Source of the DNA: Panagrolaimus kolymaensis
Lineage: Eukaryota > Nematoda > Chromadorea > Rhabditida > Panagrolaimidae
Length of the DNA: 64,000 bases
Direction: 5' to 3'
Assembly: GCA_028622995.1 (NCBI GenBank)
Contig: JAJQJQ010000041.1
Span: 1,674,001 to 1,738,000 of the forward strand
In this document: positions 12,937-24,410 of the stretch, piece after piece
Numbering within the stretch: position 1 is the stretch's first letter
Layout: each line of letters begins with the position of its first letter
Made by a program: the position numbers and the translations under genes
Notes under the pieces: model-generated
What the model was told of the DNA's origin: nothing
Seen by the model: only the letters and a program-made list of their open reading frames with translations
Databases searched by the model: none

Positions 12937-15900
12937 ATGTGGATCTCAAAGGATCCTCATAATATCATGAGGCTCCTTGTGGCATGTTTCTTCATACTTT
13001 TGAGTGGTGTTGCAGTTGCTCAAGAAGTTGATCAACAACAAGCTGAAGAAAATCCAAGTTGTTCCTTTTATTGCATCCTTCAACCTCATCCAACCGTACC
13101 TCTCGACATCAACAAATACAAAAACCTCAGTTGCACCCATTTGATTTACGGCCTCGCTCTAATTGATTCAAATTATAAGCTTGTATTTCCATCGAATAAC
13201 GATATCGCCTCTAATTCATCAACCCAAAGTAATTTAAACAAAATTCAAACATGGCGAGATGGAAATCAATTTGAACATCCAATCAAAAAGCTTTATATTG
13301 GAATCTTTGCTGAAGGAACCCTTCATTTTATTTCAAATTCATGGACCCAAGGAGTTTTTGCTGACGAAATTTTGACCAAACTTAAAGCAAACAATTTTGA
13401 TGGAATTTTCTTACATCTTGAAAGCTATGAAACATGGTTTAAAGAAATGAGAGAATTTCTTCAAGTTCTTCGAACCAAATCAGCTGCAGCCCATCAAAAC
13501 ATTGACGTGAGTTTTAAGCTTTTTCATTAAATCTTCTACTAACCGCTAAAATATTTTGTGTTAAAAGCGTGCGATGCTATTGTTAGTTAAAACCTTATTT
13601 CTCACCCAAACATGAACTTTGCTTTTCTAAAAAAACTTTTCCTCCGATTGTCTCATTTATAAAATTACATTTCCATTATTATTATAGATAATCATGACTT
13701 TATCCACTAAAGAAATAGGTAAAGCTAGTCGACGATTACGCGAAATTGAACCTTTGATTGATGCAGTTTATTTACTTAGTGATGAAACGCCTGCAAATGA
13801 ATATGCTTCTGGAGCTGTAGCCGTTGATCCTCTTCATGAATCCATTGATGCCCATATTGGTTCGGAAGATACCATTTCTGATACAGCTAGTAAGCTTTTA
13901 TCTTTATTTTTTTTGGTTTTTCGATTAAAGTGTTTTTTTAAAGATCATATAGCTATGTCTGGTATGCCTGAAGAAAAGATCATCGTTGGATTAAGTACTT
14001 GGGCTCGATCCTATCGACTTCTTGAAGGACAAAATTCAACCAGACATGGTGATAAGGTTGCTGGTCCAGGTGCTCCAGGAAAATACACTCATCGAAAAGA
14101 TGGTAAAATTTCATATTATGAAGTTTGTACCTTAATGAATGATCAAACCCAACTCACATATGATAATGCTTCTGAAACCGTTTCATTTGTTACGAATAAT
14201 ACTTGGTATTCATTGGCTCTTCCCGATCATGATTCATTTAAGAATAAAATTAAATGGGTTGCTGAACAAAATTTTAAAGGCATTGGTATTTCAAGTTTGG
14301 TTTCGGATGATCGAAGTAATTGGTGCAACAAAGGAACCTTCCCTTTACATAAAACAGTTAAAAATGAATTCAAATGTAAAGTTAAAAGAAAGCGACGAGA
14401 TTTGTTTGGAGCTTGCACTCGGATGTGTTCCTTCCAACCTCGAGAAGGTGAACAATTTGAATACAAAAATTTCAAAGAAGATTGGTGCTCCCATATGATC
14501 TTTCTTTCTGCTGATTTACAAGTAAGCAAATTTTGTTTCTTTTTGCTTTTCTTCTTCAAAAAAAGCAGCTAAGCATCTTTTCTTAAAATATTTTTGATAC
14601 AACTTGAAAAAGCCCAAATTTAAAGTTTTAATGAATGTTAAATTTATTTTAGCCATTTGGTGGTGTAAAAGCTAGCGATCTCATCAAAAGTAATATCAAG
14701 ACATTTGAAAAATGGAGTGCAAAAGAAAAGCCAAGATTAATCCTTTCAATTGGTGGTTCACAAACTAAAGATATTTGGAGAATGGCTATTGGAAATCCAA
14801 ATCGTCGAACTGTAACTATTCGAAGCATTCAAATGGTAAATAATTAAACCAACAAATTCATTTTTCACATTAGCTAAACTTCATTTTTTTTAAGCTCGTT
14901 AAAGATCATGATCTTGATGGAATAGATATTTCATGGACCGAATCCAGCCCTGAAACTGTTGTGGATTCCAATACCCTTGCAAGCTTTTTGGCTGAACTTC
15001 GAAATGTCCTTTCTCATAAAGAAGTGATCGTTTCTGTAACCCCTCAATTTACATACAATGCTCATTTCAATGCTGAAGTTGTTAGTAAATCCGTAAATTA
15101 TTTCCTTCTCCAAGGTTATAAATTCCATTCATACAACAAGATTTTCACTGGACATCATTCACCACTTTTTTCAAGTTCTGAAATTTTATCTGATCCTAAA
15201 ATGACTATCGTAAGCTTTTATTTTTGGATGCATAAAAATTTGGATACCAAAAAAAAAAAAATTTTATTTTTAGGAAGGATTATCATTTGATTGGGTTAGT
15301 CGCGGAATTCCTGCAGAAAAGCTCATCATTGGTTTATCTGCTGAAGGCATGGGAATGTTTTTTCAAAATCATCGAGCTGAAAGTTATATTGGTGCTCCAG
15401 CAAATACTTTTAGATCTACCATGAGAGTTGGAAATACTGGATCGGTTTCACAATCTGATGTTAGTTTTCTGTTTTTTTTATTTGTCTCAAAATAGATAGA
15501 GTAATTTTTAATTGATGGGCTTTAATTCAGATTTGTCAATTGCTTCAACAAAATGATACTCGAGTTTTTAATGTTGAAGAACTTGGAGTTCCATATCTCA
15601 CTCAAGGGGATCGATTTGTAGCTTTTGATGATGAACGATCAATTCAAACTAAGGTATTATTTATTTATTTTTCCCTCCATTTTAATTTACTAACGTTTCC
15701 TTTAATTTTAGGCAATTTGGGCATCACTCAATAATTTTGGTGGTTTAAATTTGCATGGAATTGAAATGGATAACATGTATAGCGAATGCCCTGAAGGTGA
15801 ACCATTCCCACTTCTTCGAACTTTGGTTAAATCACAAGTTTGTGATTATTGTGGAAGTAAAGCCTTAGTGGATCGACCCAAAAAGAGTGAATGCGTCCCT

Positions 15901-17194
15901 GATTTCCAAGTTGCTTGTAGTTATCAACTTCCTAAAGCTAGTGTAAGCGATTCTTTGAAACCCGAAGAAATTCCATTCGATAAATGCACCGAAATTCTTA
16001 TTGACGACGCTTCATTAACTTCCACTGGAGAAATAGTTTTCTCTCAGGCTGATCCAACTAAAATTTTGGAAGAAATCGTTAAATTAGCCACAGCAAAAGG
16101 AAATCGTCGAGTTGTTGTTAAAGTTCAATGTCAAATGAATCCAGAACAATTTACTAAATTGATGGGTAAATTATTTTTTAGTTTCTAAAAAATCTAGCAA
16201 AAAATGTTTCAATTCAGCAAAAATTATTTGCATAAAACACTTTTTTTTGCAGCAGAAGTAAATAAAACATTTTCATTTTTTAGAACAACGTTCAACCTTG
16301 ATTGGTAACATTGGAACTTTATTAACCACCCATAAATTGAAAGGCGTTGAACTTCGTTGTGATCAGCTTATTACCCCACAAAATCGCGATGCATTTACTC
16401 AATTCCTTAAAGAATTGAAAACAACACTCACTCAAAGCACTCAAGAACCATGCCCACCAACAGTTAGTCTTCGAATCCCACTTTGGAATTCACAAATAAG
16501 TCAAACATACGATATTGAAACTCTTAATTCCCTTGATCGAATTGTTCTTGAAACCTTCCTAACTTCAACCAATATCACTCAACTTGTATCACCTCTTTTT
16601 TCAACTGAAAAGGATAATCAACTTAATATTGTAAGTTTGCGGGGCTTCACACATACTTTTATATAGCAAAAGGGTATTATTTGTTGGACAAAAATAAATA
16701 ATTCCGTTAGTTTTCGCAACTACAGTAACCCATTTTAAACCCAATAAAACTTTTTTTAGGATTCTGTCTTGCATTCATGGCTCAAACAAGGCATCAAACG
16801 TGAATCTTTGCTCTTGCATATCCCCGGTTATGGTATCCTCCAACATTTGACCATTGGAGTCAAAGCTGTCCCTGAACCCGGTTCACAAGCTCAAAAAGAT
16901 TTTATCCAATTTGTAACTCAACGAGATATTTGCTTAAAAACTAACGAAGAAGGTGTTCGAACTAAAATTATGTATGATAAAGTTTCTGCATTCTCAGTTA
17001 CACCCAAACAAGAATGGATTTCATATGAAACTCAAAGCACAATCACATATAAAATGAAATATGCCATTCGTGAAGGCCTTGCTGGAATTGGTCTTACAAC
17101 CATTAATGATGATGATTATACAAATGTTTGTAAACAAGGAATGTTCCCACTTCTTAAAACCATCAATCGTAATATTTGTCCCGTTTCAAAGTAA
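12937..17194 (+). CDS. Chitinase-like protein with three degenerate GH18 modules
   Basis: Ten exons (12937-13506, 13688-13889, 13944-14521, 14653-14835, 14895-15209, 15274-15459, 15531-15653, 15712-16165, 16284-16630, 16760-17194) join in frame to about 1,130 residues. An alternative start at 12967 begins directly with a signal peptide (MRLLVACFFILLSGVAVAQ). The GH18 fold recurs three times: CTHLIYGLAL near residue 65, then CSHMIFLSADL, LILSIGG and a C-terminal barrel end (MKYAIREGLAGIGL). The catalytic DxxDxDxE element is altered each time: FDGIFLHLES, LDGIDISWTES and LKGVELRCDQ. Chitinase activity is therefore unlikely. A secreted carbohydrate-binding (chi-lectin) role is more probable. AATAAA is at 17262. 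Confidence 0.85.
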
Positions 17195-17365
17195 AAAAAA
17201 TCATTCTCTCTTTTTTGCTTGGTTCATTAATAATCTTTTTTTTTTGTAATGAAAAAAATGGAATAAAAATATATTTTAATAAACAATTTTTCATCAAAAA
17301 AATAAAAAAGTTTTTTTACTCCAAAGTTTCAAGTTGATTCAATCGAAAAAAAAAATATTATCAAT

Positions 17366-17703
17366 ATTATTAATAGGGGTGGAAACGGGCCTGACCAGGC
17401 CCGAAAACCCCGGCCCGGGCCGTGAAAAGTTGGGCCCCGGCCTAAAAAAATTAAAATTTTTTTTGGGAATTTTGATAAAAAATAATAAAAAATTCGTGAA
17501 ATTTGGCCATTTTCAATGAAAAATAAAAGAAAAAAGTCTTGTTAATTCATTTATATGTACTAAAAATAGCTTTAAAATTAAGTTACAATGTTTTTAACAT
17601 GAAAAATTTTTTTTTTCAATGTTTTCAAAATTTTTCAATTTTAGGCCCGGAAGGCCCGGCCGGGCCTAGAAAAAGTCGGCCCGTTTCCAGGTCTAATTAT
17701 TAA
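17366..17703. mobile_element. hAT-type MITE with 8-bp target duplication
   Basis: The element spans 17374-17695 (322 bp) and is bounded by identical 8-bp copies of ATTATTAA (17366-17373 and 17696-17703). Its ends are inverted repeats: TAGGGGTGGAAACGGGCC on the left, and TAGACCTGGAAACGGGCC when the right end is read inward. Behind them lie GC-rich GGCCCGG palindromes around an AT-rich core with no coding capacity. An 8-bp duplication with TAG-starting termini is typical of the hAT superfamily. It must have been mobilised by a transposase encoded elsewhere. Confidence 0.88.
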
Positions 17704-18604
17704 TATTATGTTTGATGAATTTAAACTGTCATAAATATTATAAATGCGAACCTCCTCCCTTTCATGATGGAAAACTTGCTCTTTGCAATTAAAAATTTGC
17801 TGTATGCCAATTATGGACTACATTAACAAAATGACAACTGAATGTGGAATAAAATCGGATAACTATAAAGCTCTTTACAACATCGCATATAATATATATT
17901 GTCAAATCAAAAACTTAGAAAATAATTTCGGTAAATCTTTATGAATAAAAATAAGATTTGTTAAAATAGCATATTTATATTAGTGGTATTGGTTTTCAAA
18001 ATATGTTTTTCTGGGCTTTCTTCTTTTTTGGATTCTGATTATTTGTTTTCGTTTTATCGCATTTGTGAACAAGGATAAACTTTGTTTGAAGATGGTTTGT
18101 TTATGAAGTTTTCTATTCCTTTTTGTAGATAGTTATTAAAATACCAAATAAATTAAACAATAGTTTCAGAAATAGTAAAAACAAGAAAATCAAATCAGCA
18201 TCATATTTTTTTTGATTTGTTACTTCTTGGCTGAAACAATTTCTCCCCATTTTTTCTTTTATTGACTGAATTATTTTCGTTAAAATTTACTAGCTTATAA
18301 AATCGAGAAATCAATACAATGGAAGCTTTAAAAAACATTAGTAAATAAAAACAATGAAAAGCAGTTTGAGTACAAAAAGTATACAAAAAGTAAGCGGTAT
18401 CCAAAGTTTTAAACTTTAACAACAAATTTCATTATTATTATGCAAGCTAGATCAAAAAAGCCATATTTGTTTTTATTTATAAACAACTAATCTTAATTAA
18501 TAAATTAGAAACGCTTTTTCTTATAAATGATAAATATTTAGCTTCCGTTGAAAAAATGTTATTTCACAGCGTTGCCATAAATGTAAAAGCTATTGACGGA
18601 ATGT
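17704..18604. other. Convergent intergenic region
   Basis: This lies between the MITE and the 3' end of the minus-strand LRR gene. It is A/T-rich with only short open frames lacking motifs. I see no RNA gene or further transposon end. Confidence 0.45.
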
Positions 18605-20525
18605 TTAAAATTTCATCTTGTTTGTAAAAAAGGTGTGCAATTTAATTTCATTTGCCAAAGATTGTGAAGTCAAATTTTTTCTTTTGCATATATAAATTAT
18701 AAACACGGCAGCAGCACTAAGTGTAAGTATTGCTATCAAAAAGTAACAAACAGTCCATTTGTTCTCTATTAAATAATAGTTACTCTTTGTTGAAACTCTT
18801 TTTTCACAGTTGTTCTCGATGAATTTTTGCAAACGTTGACTATTCTTGCCATCATTGCATTGAAGATTTTTTAGTTTATTCAAGGATGATGTTTGTAAAT
18901 GCTTGAAGAAATTTTTTTCGGGGGTTAATCCTTTAACAAGCCATAACAGGGAACAGTTGCAATCAAAGGGGTTGTTATCTATAGAAATTTCAGATATTAT
19001 TTCCCATTTTAATAACCTTTTTGGAAGCAATGAAATATTGGTTTGATGAATTTTAAAACTCCATATCTCAGGGATACTTTGGTTGGTAGCAAAACCAAAA
19101 GCATTTTCATTAATATAATTTAATTTTGGATTATAACTTAAATGAATCGTAGTAAGATTTGGAACATTGCAAAAAGCACAATCATTAATAGTCACCAACT
19201 TTTTTGAATAACTTATTGAAAGAATGTTCAAATTTTTATTATTAAGATTTCCATTATTATTTAAAGGGACATAGCTATTTCATGCCTTTTTTGAAATTTC
19301 GTTTGCGGGCACTGCAAGTTACACTTGGTAAGGCGCGTGTTTGAATTACCGTGTAAGACAGAAGTGACACGGTAATTCAAACACACGCCGCCCCGACTGT
19401 TCCTATCAGCCCCAGTATCGAAATTTTTGAAAAGGCATGAAATAGCTATGTCCCTTTAATGAAGTGATATTAGTATCATCAAATGCAAAATGAAATAATT
19501 GAATAAGTTTGTTGGTTGCCTTAGGAACAGAAAAAAAAGGATTTTTTGATAAAATCAAAAATTTTATATTTCTAAAATTAAGGTAAAGTTTTATATTTTA
19601 TTCTCATTATCTAAACTTTTTTCTTACGTAACATTAAGAAAAATATTTTCATTCAATGCTGTAATATTACAGTCCGATAAATCAAGTTCTTCCAAGTTTG
19701 ATAATGATTTTGTAAATATGCCATCGTTTAAATAATTCCAAATTTTAATGTTACCATTAAGATGTAAACTTTTTAATTTATGTAGGTGTTGAAAAGTGTT
19801 AGGGGTGAGTGAAGACAGCTGATTGTAAGGTAAATAAAGAGTTTCCAGAGTTAAACCAAGGGTTTTTGTCAAAAATTTTTCATCAATATTTACAAGCCTC
19901 GTCCAACCGAATCCTAATCTCTTCAAGGATTTAAATTTATCAAACATTTCATCTTCGATGCTTTTAATTGAGCAATCCATAAATAAAATCGTTTCAATAT
20001 TTTTTTCTTTCCCTGCCAAAAGTTGATTCTGAAACTTTTTTATTATAAGGTGCTGGGATATATCTGATTTCGACACATGAAAACCAAAATTGCAAGCCAG
20101 AGAAAATGGGATAATTTTAAATAAAGCTATTGGGATTCAACAAAAAGGCTGTTATCAGTTTCTTTATTCGAGAAAATAAAAATTAAAAAAATAACCTTTT
20201 TCAGACTTTTTACAGATTTTAATCGAAATTCCGCATACTTAATATCATCGTAATTAGATAATAAACGCCCAAAAACTGGTTTTTCGCCATTATCATCATC
20301 ACAACATTTCAAAAATTGGTCACCAAATGCGCATTTATTTCCTAAATTTCAAATATTATTACATGTTAGTCATCTTACAGTTAAAATACCGTATGCATAA
20401 TCTTTTATATTCGCAGCAATCAAATTATTATTTTTAGCAGTTAATGTGTCATTTGAATCAACAGTTTTCGATAAAAAGATAGTAATAAAGTAAACTTTAA
20501 AAATAAACCACATATTATTTTTCAT
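18605..20525 (-). pseudogene. Leucine-rich-repeat membrane receptor gene interrupted by a MITE
   Basis: The start at 20525 gives a signal peptide (MWFIFKVYFITIFLSKTV). Exons are approximately 20525-20392, 20344-20200, 20110-19628 and 19571-18605. Residues after the leader include a Cys-rich N-cap (CAFGD, KCCDDD), then about eight LRRs (LKRLGFGWTRL, LKSLHLNGN, LEELDLSDCN, LTTIHLSYNP), an LRR C-cap (DNNPFDCNCSLLWL) and one transmembrane helix (YFLIAILTLSAAAVFIIYIC) with a short cytoplasmic tail. The last exon contains a 191-bp MITE at 19265-19455 that introduces an in-frame TGA. On either side the LRR frame is intact and collinear. The splice between the second and third exons is also uncertain. 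A Toll-like or LRR adhesion/receptor role is inferred from architecture. Confidence 0.72.
19261..19459. mobile_element. 191-bp MITE with TTAA target duplication inside LRR exon
   Basis: Termini are perfect inverted repeats for 26 bp, beginning AGGGACATAGCTATTTCATG at 19265 and mirrored at 19455, and similarity continues to about 37 bp. The element is flanked by TTAA on both sides (19261-19264 and 19456-19459). Its centre is a second hairpin (about 19333-19390) with 23-bp arms, GGCGCGTGTTTGAATTACCG versus a copy with one mismatch, around a 12-nt loop. A TTAA duplication is typical of piggyBac-like elements, though the ends are not the canonical CCCT form. It has no coding capacity. Confidence 0.85.
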
Positions 20526-20928
20526 AAAATTAATATTATTCACAACAACAAAAATAATAAATGCAAAAATGTGTTCGTATTGGAAAAAAATGACGTCAAA
20601 AAAAAAAAAAAGCAAAAATCAGGCAAGTAGGATCGAAAAAGAAAAAAAGAGGAAAAAATGGCAAATTGTTTGCACAAACAAGAAACACCGCGCTTTTGTG
20701 CCTTTACAAAAAAATGCTCTTTTTGAATGGCAACAGGAATGGGTGCATTTAATATTGTTTAACCTAATCAATATTTGCTTGAATGAGTGGCCTTGTTTTT
20801 TTCTTCTTCATATAAACACACCTAGTATTAAGCTGTAAAGAAAGTTCATATCGCGATAATCCCGGTTGCCGAACTATGAGAAAGAAAGCAAGCTAAGTTT
20901 GATTTATAAACGAATGCAAAAAAATGAC

Positions 20929-21400
20929 AAAATTAATCCTTTCAATTGATGATTCACAAACTAAAGAAATTTGGTATCATCCAACATTTGACCATTGCAG
21001 TCAAAGCTATCCCTGAACCCGGTTCACAAGCTCAAAAAGATTTTATTCTATTTGTAACTCAACGAGATATTTGCTTAAAAATTAATGAAGAAGGTGTTCG
21101 AACTAAAGTTATGTATGATTTAGTTTCTGCATTCTCAGTTACACCCAAACAAGAATGGATTTCATATGAAACTCAAAGCACAATCACATATAAAATGAAA
21201 TATGCCATTCGTGAAGGCCTTGCTGGAATTGGTCTTACAACCATTAATGATGATGATTATACAAATGTTTGTAAACAAGGAATGTTCCCCCTTCTTAAAA
21301 CCATCAATCGTAATATTTGTCCCGTTTCAAAGTAAAATCATTCTCTCTTTTTTGCTTGGTTCATTAATAATCTTTTTTTGTAATGCGAAAAATGTAATAA
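20929..21400 (+). pseudogene. Chimeric duplicated fragment of the chitinase-like gene
   Basis: The first ~45 bp (ATTAATCCTTTCAATTG, TGATTCACAAACTAAAG) match exon 4 of the upstream gene near 14737. At the sequence TTTGGTATC it switches to the last exon (near 16832) and remains almost identical to it through the stop codon at 21335 and into the 3' UTR. The open frame keeps 129 codons with few substitutions. It has no signal peptide, no GH18 core and no obvious promoter, so it is most likely a recent segmental duplicate with an internal deletion. Expression as a small protein is possible but unsupported. Confidence 0.8.
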
Positions 21401-21689
21401 TAAAATAATTTTTGTAAATTTTATTGTCTCATTTCACAATCTCAGAATCGTATTACATGTACCAATTTCTCTTTAATTTTCGTATCAAAAAAGCTTCTGT
21501 GCTCCAAACTTTAGCTCCTAAAAACATAGTAAAAAGGCTTTCCAAACAATTTTATGAACATTGTCATCAATGCTCGTTGCCTCCATTTTGCATGTTGCCA
21601 TTCGATAAAAAAAAGCAAGAAAATAAAACATAGAAAAGCTTTTTAAAGCTTACGTTTCATTATCTTTGATTGAAATTCAAAAAATAATT

Positions 21690-22289
21690 ATGTCTGAATG
21701 CTTTGTAACTGTTGGAAGCACACAATTTGATGATTTAATTAAAGCTGTATTAAGTTCAGAAGTCAAGAAAGTGTTGAAAAATAATGTTGGAATTGATAAA
21801 CTTATTATTCAATGTGGCGATGGTAAAGCTATTGGTTCATTAGTTCCCAATGGACTTGAAAATGAAGATCGAGGTTGTTTTGTTGATGATGGATTAAATG
21901 TAAGCTTTAAACATACATACATAACTTTTTATCTTTACATCGAAACCTTTTTTTAGATTGAATATTTCCGATATAAAAAGTCAATACAAGAACATATGAA
22001 ATCTGCGACTCTCATCATTGGTCATGCTGGTGCTGGAACTTGTTTAGAAACTTTGAAACTTCATAAACCTATGATTGCTGTAATAAATGAAAAGCTTATG
22101 GATAATCATCAAACAGAATTAGCTGATCGTCTTGCTGAACTTGGTCATCTCGTATGTACAACGCCTGCTCAACTTTCAACTGCGTTACTCAACAAACAAC
22201 TATTATCTCCCAAAAAGTTCGAACCTGCTCCACGAAATCTTTTTCGTAATTATTTGTATGATAAACTAGGATACAATGTGTTAGAATAA
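21690..22289 (+). CDS. ALG13: ALG13, UDP-GlcNAc transferase catalytic subunit
   Basis: Two exons (21690-21899, 21957-22289) join in frame to 180 residues, the usual length for stand-alone ALG13. The N-terminus [13 protein letters not shown] is the family's beta-strand/Gly motif. [12 protein letters not shown] near residue 108 is the nucleotide-sugar binding loop (GHxGxGxxLE). [20 protein letters not shown] is the conserved C-terminal acceptor segment. With membrane-bound ALG14 it adds the second GlcNAc to dolichol-PP-GlcNAc on the cytosolic ER face. No ALG14 is seen in this window. A short broken duplicate lies downstream. Confidence 0.93.
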
Positions 22290-22654
22290 AAATAATAAAA
22301 ACATTACCTAACTTTAATTGCCTTTTTTGAAAGTGGAATTTTTATCAATGCATTGAGTGGAAAACATTGCTGGTAAAATTCCGAATCTGCCCCACATAAT
22401 AAAACAAGTTGTTTGGATATACGTTTACTTTGTCGAGATGTTAACAATTTTATGGCCTAACATTAGGGTTTTAAGCATTGCTTTCTAAAGGACGGAGTGT
22501 AACTGCAAAGCTAACATAAAATACGTTTGTTGCAAAAATGATTATTCATTGTCAATAATAAAAGGGAAAATTTATTTGAAAGCATTATGGAAGTTTTTCA
22601 ATGTGGAAACAAAGAAGATGCCACTGCAAGCCATTATTACAGTTTTCTAAAAGC

Positions 22655-22850
22655 TTATGAATAATCATAAAAGATAATTAGCTGATCGCCTTGCTGAATT
22701 TGGTCATCTCGTATGTACAACGCCTGCTCAACTTTCAACTGCTTTACTCAACAAACAACTATTATCTCCAAAAAAGGTTGAGCCTGCTCCTCGAAATCTT
22801 TTTTTCTAGTTATTAGTATCATAAGCTAAGATACAATGTGTCACAATAAA
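22655..22850 (+). pseudogene. Broken duplicate of the ALG13 3' end
   Basis: This closely matches the last coding part of ALG13 (for example GCTGATCGCCTTGCTGAA, CATCTCGTATGTACAACG, CAACTATTATCTCC). It carries frame-breaking changes: AATCATAAAAGATAA replaces AATCATCAAACAGAA, and TTTTTTTCTAGT brings a stop. Upstream exons are absent, so it is non-functional. Confidence 0.85.
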
Positions 22851-22952
22851 AATACAAACATATTTATAACAACAAGTAAATAGTAATTGTTTTATTTTAA
22901 CAAACATATGCTACAAAAGCAAACAAACAACGAAAAATGAGAAAAAAAGTTC

Positions 22953-23642
22953 TTAACGACGTCCACCACCAATGCCTTCTTCAGCAGCAGCTTTAGCTTT
23001 GACATCACGTTTTCCTTTGTGTTTCTTATCAGCACGAACTCGACGTAAATGACGGAATACTTCGAATTTTTGAAGAGCTTCAGTAACAGGTTGAGCCTTC
23101 ACACGTTTTTCAACAGCTTTGAGAGGCAAGATGGTTCCACGAATTTGAGTAGCAAGTTTGAGTTCTTCTTCAGTTGCATCACCTTTGCGTGCTTTGCCAG
23201 CTTTCTTTGGGAATACAATCAATCTTGAGCGGTATTCTTTCAAACGACGAGCGTTTTGCTAAAAACATAAAAGTAAATATAAGAAAATGAAAAGTTAAAC
23301 AAAACATACTTGAAGGGATTCAACAGATAAATTAGTGCGACGGAAATCAACAGCAATACCAAAAGCACGAGCATCAACAACTGAAACACCAGCAGCTTTG
23401 AGTTCTTGAAGAGTGAAACCACGACCAAGGCGAACTCGAGTATTGTATTTGTTGGAAGCACATCGAACAGCAGGACGAAGAAGACCACCAGCTGGTTTAG
23501 GTGCGATAGCCTTGGCTTTAGCAACACGAGTTTGACGTCGACGATATTTACGAGCAGCTTGATTGAACCATGTTCTAATTCTCTTTTGCCAATGTTTGTG
23601 GAAATGATTTCCAGGAAGCATCTGATTGCCCTTGACAGCCAT
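22953..23642 (-). CDS. RPL13: 60S ribosomal protein eL13
   Basis: Two exons (23642-23310 and 23258-22953) join in frame to 212 residues, typical for eL13. Diagnostic segments are [39 protein letters not shown], then [20 protein letters not shown] and [10 protein letters not shown]. It is a large-subunit ribosomal protein contacting 28S rRNA domain I. An acceptor (ATTTTTAG) at 23654-23655 is 12 nt upstream of the ATG, consistent with trans-splicing or a 5' UTR intron. Codon use is the least A/T-skewed in the window, as expected for high expression. Confidence 0.97.
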
Positions 23643-24410
23643 GTTGAAAGTACCTAAAAATTATATATTATAGCAGCGAGTAAAAGAAGAATAACGGAAA
23701 ATCAATCGCGAATGAAGAAAGGTGAAAACGATATAACCAAACGGATGGAAAAATAGCAAGAAGAACATATTTTAGAAACAAAAAGCAAAATACACTTGTA
23801 AAACCCCATTTTTGCTGACAAATAATATGAAGATGGTTACAGAAACGCTGAATGCGCTAATTTAAAGCAAAAAATACCAAAAAGTATGTAAAACGATGGA
23901 TAAAAATTGAATGAAGTCGTTGAAAAATTGTAAGAAAAAAATCCAAAGCATTGAAGAAATGGAGTTTTTTTGTTTTTGGGCTGACAACACACGCAGCCTG
24001 AATAAAGTTGGCAAAAAGTGGGATAGTAAATGCGCGCATAATTTGAAATGTTCTTGCAGCACGGTGAAAAAAAAATCAATGAACAAAAAACGTTGTTCAA
24101 CCAAAACTTGGAAACAATTTTTATGTGTTTTTATGGAAATTGTAAATGTTATTATTTTTTGTAATTGATAATAACAGAGATAGTGAAAATATGGATGGAG
24201 TTTTGTTTCAGATAATCGAATGAATTTAACAATTCTTACAAAATAATATTTCATCAAGAGATTGTTGTTTTTACATTTTATTGAAAAAATATTTTAGGAT
24301 GCGATACAAAAAAGTAATAAATTAGTAAAAAGACAAATAAATTATTAGGAAAAATTAATAATAACAACCCGTAATATCCATGATAGTGTTATACCGTATA
24401 TTTCACAAAG
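23643..24410. other. Promoter region of eL13 and 3' flank of BTAF1
   Basis: No coding exon is evident. Both flanking genes are on the minus strand and 768 bp apart, so this probably holds an independent eL13 promoter. Confidence 0.45.

Noticed and set aside
23240..23657. Other-frame and antisense open frames over eL13
   Set aside because: The eL13 frame is unmistakable and highly conserved, so these are shadows.
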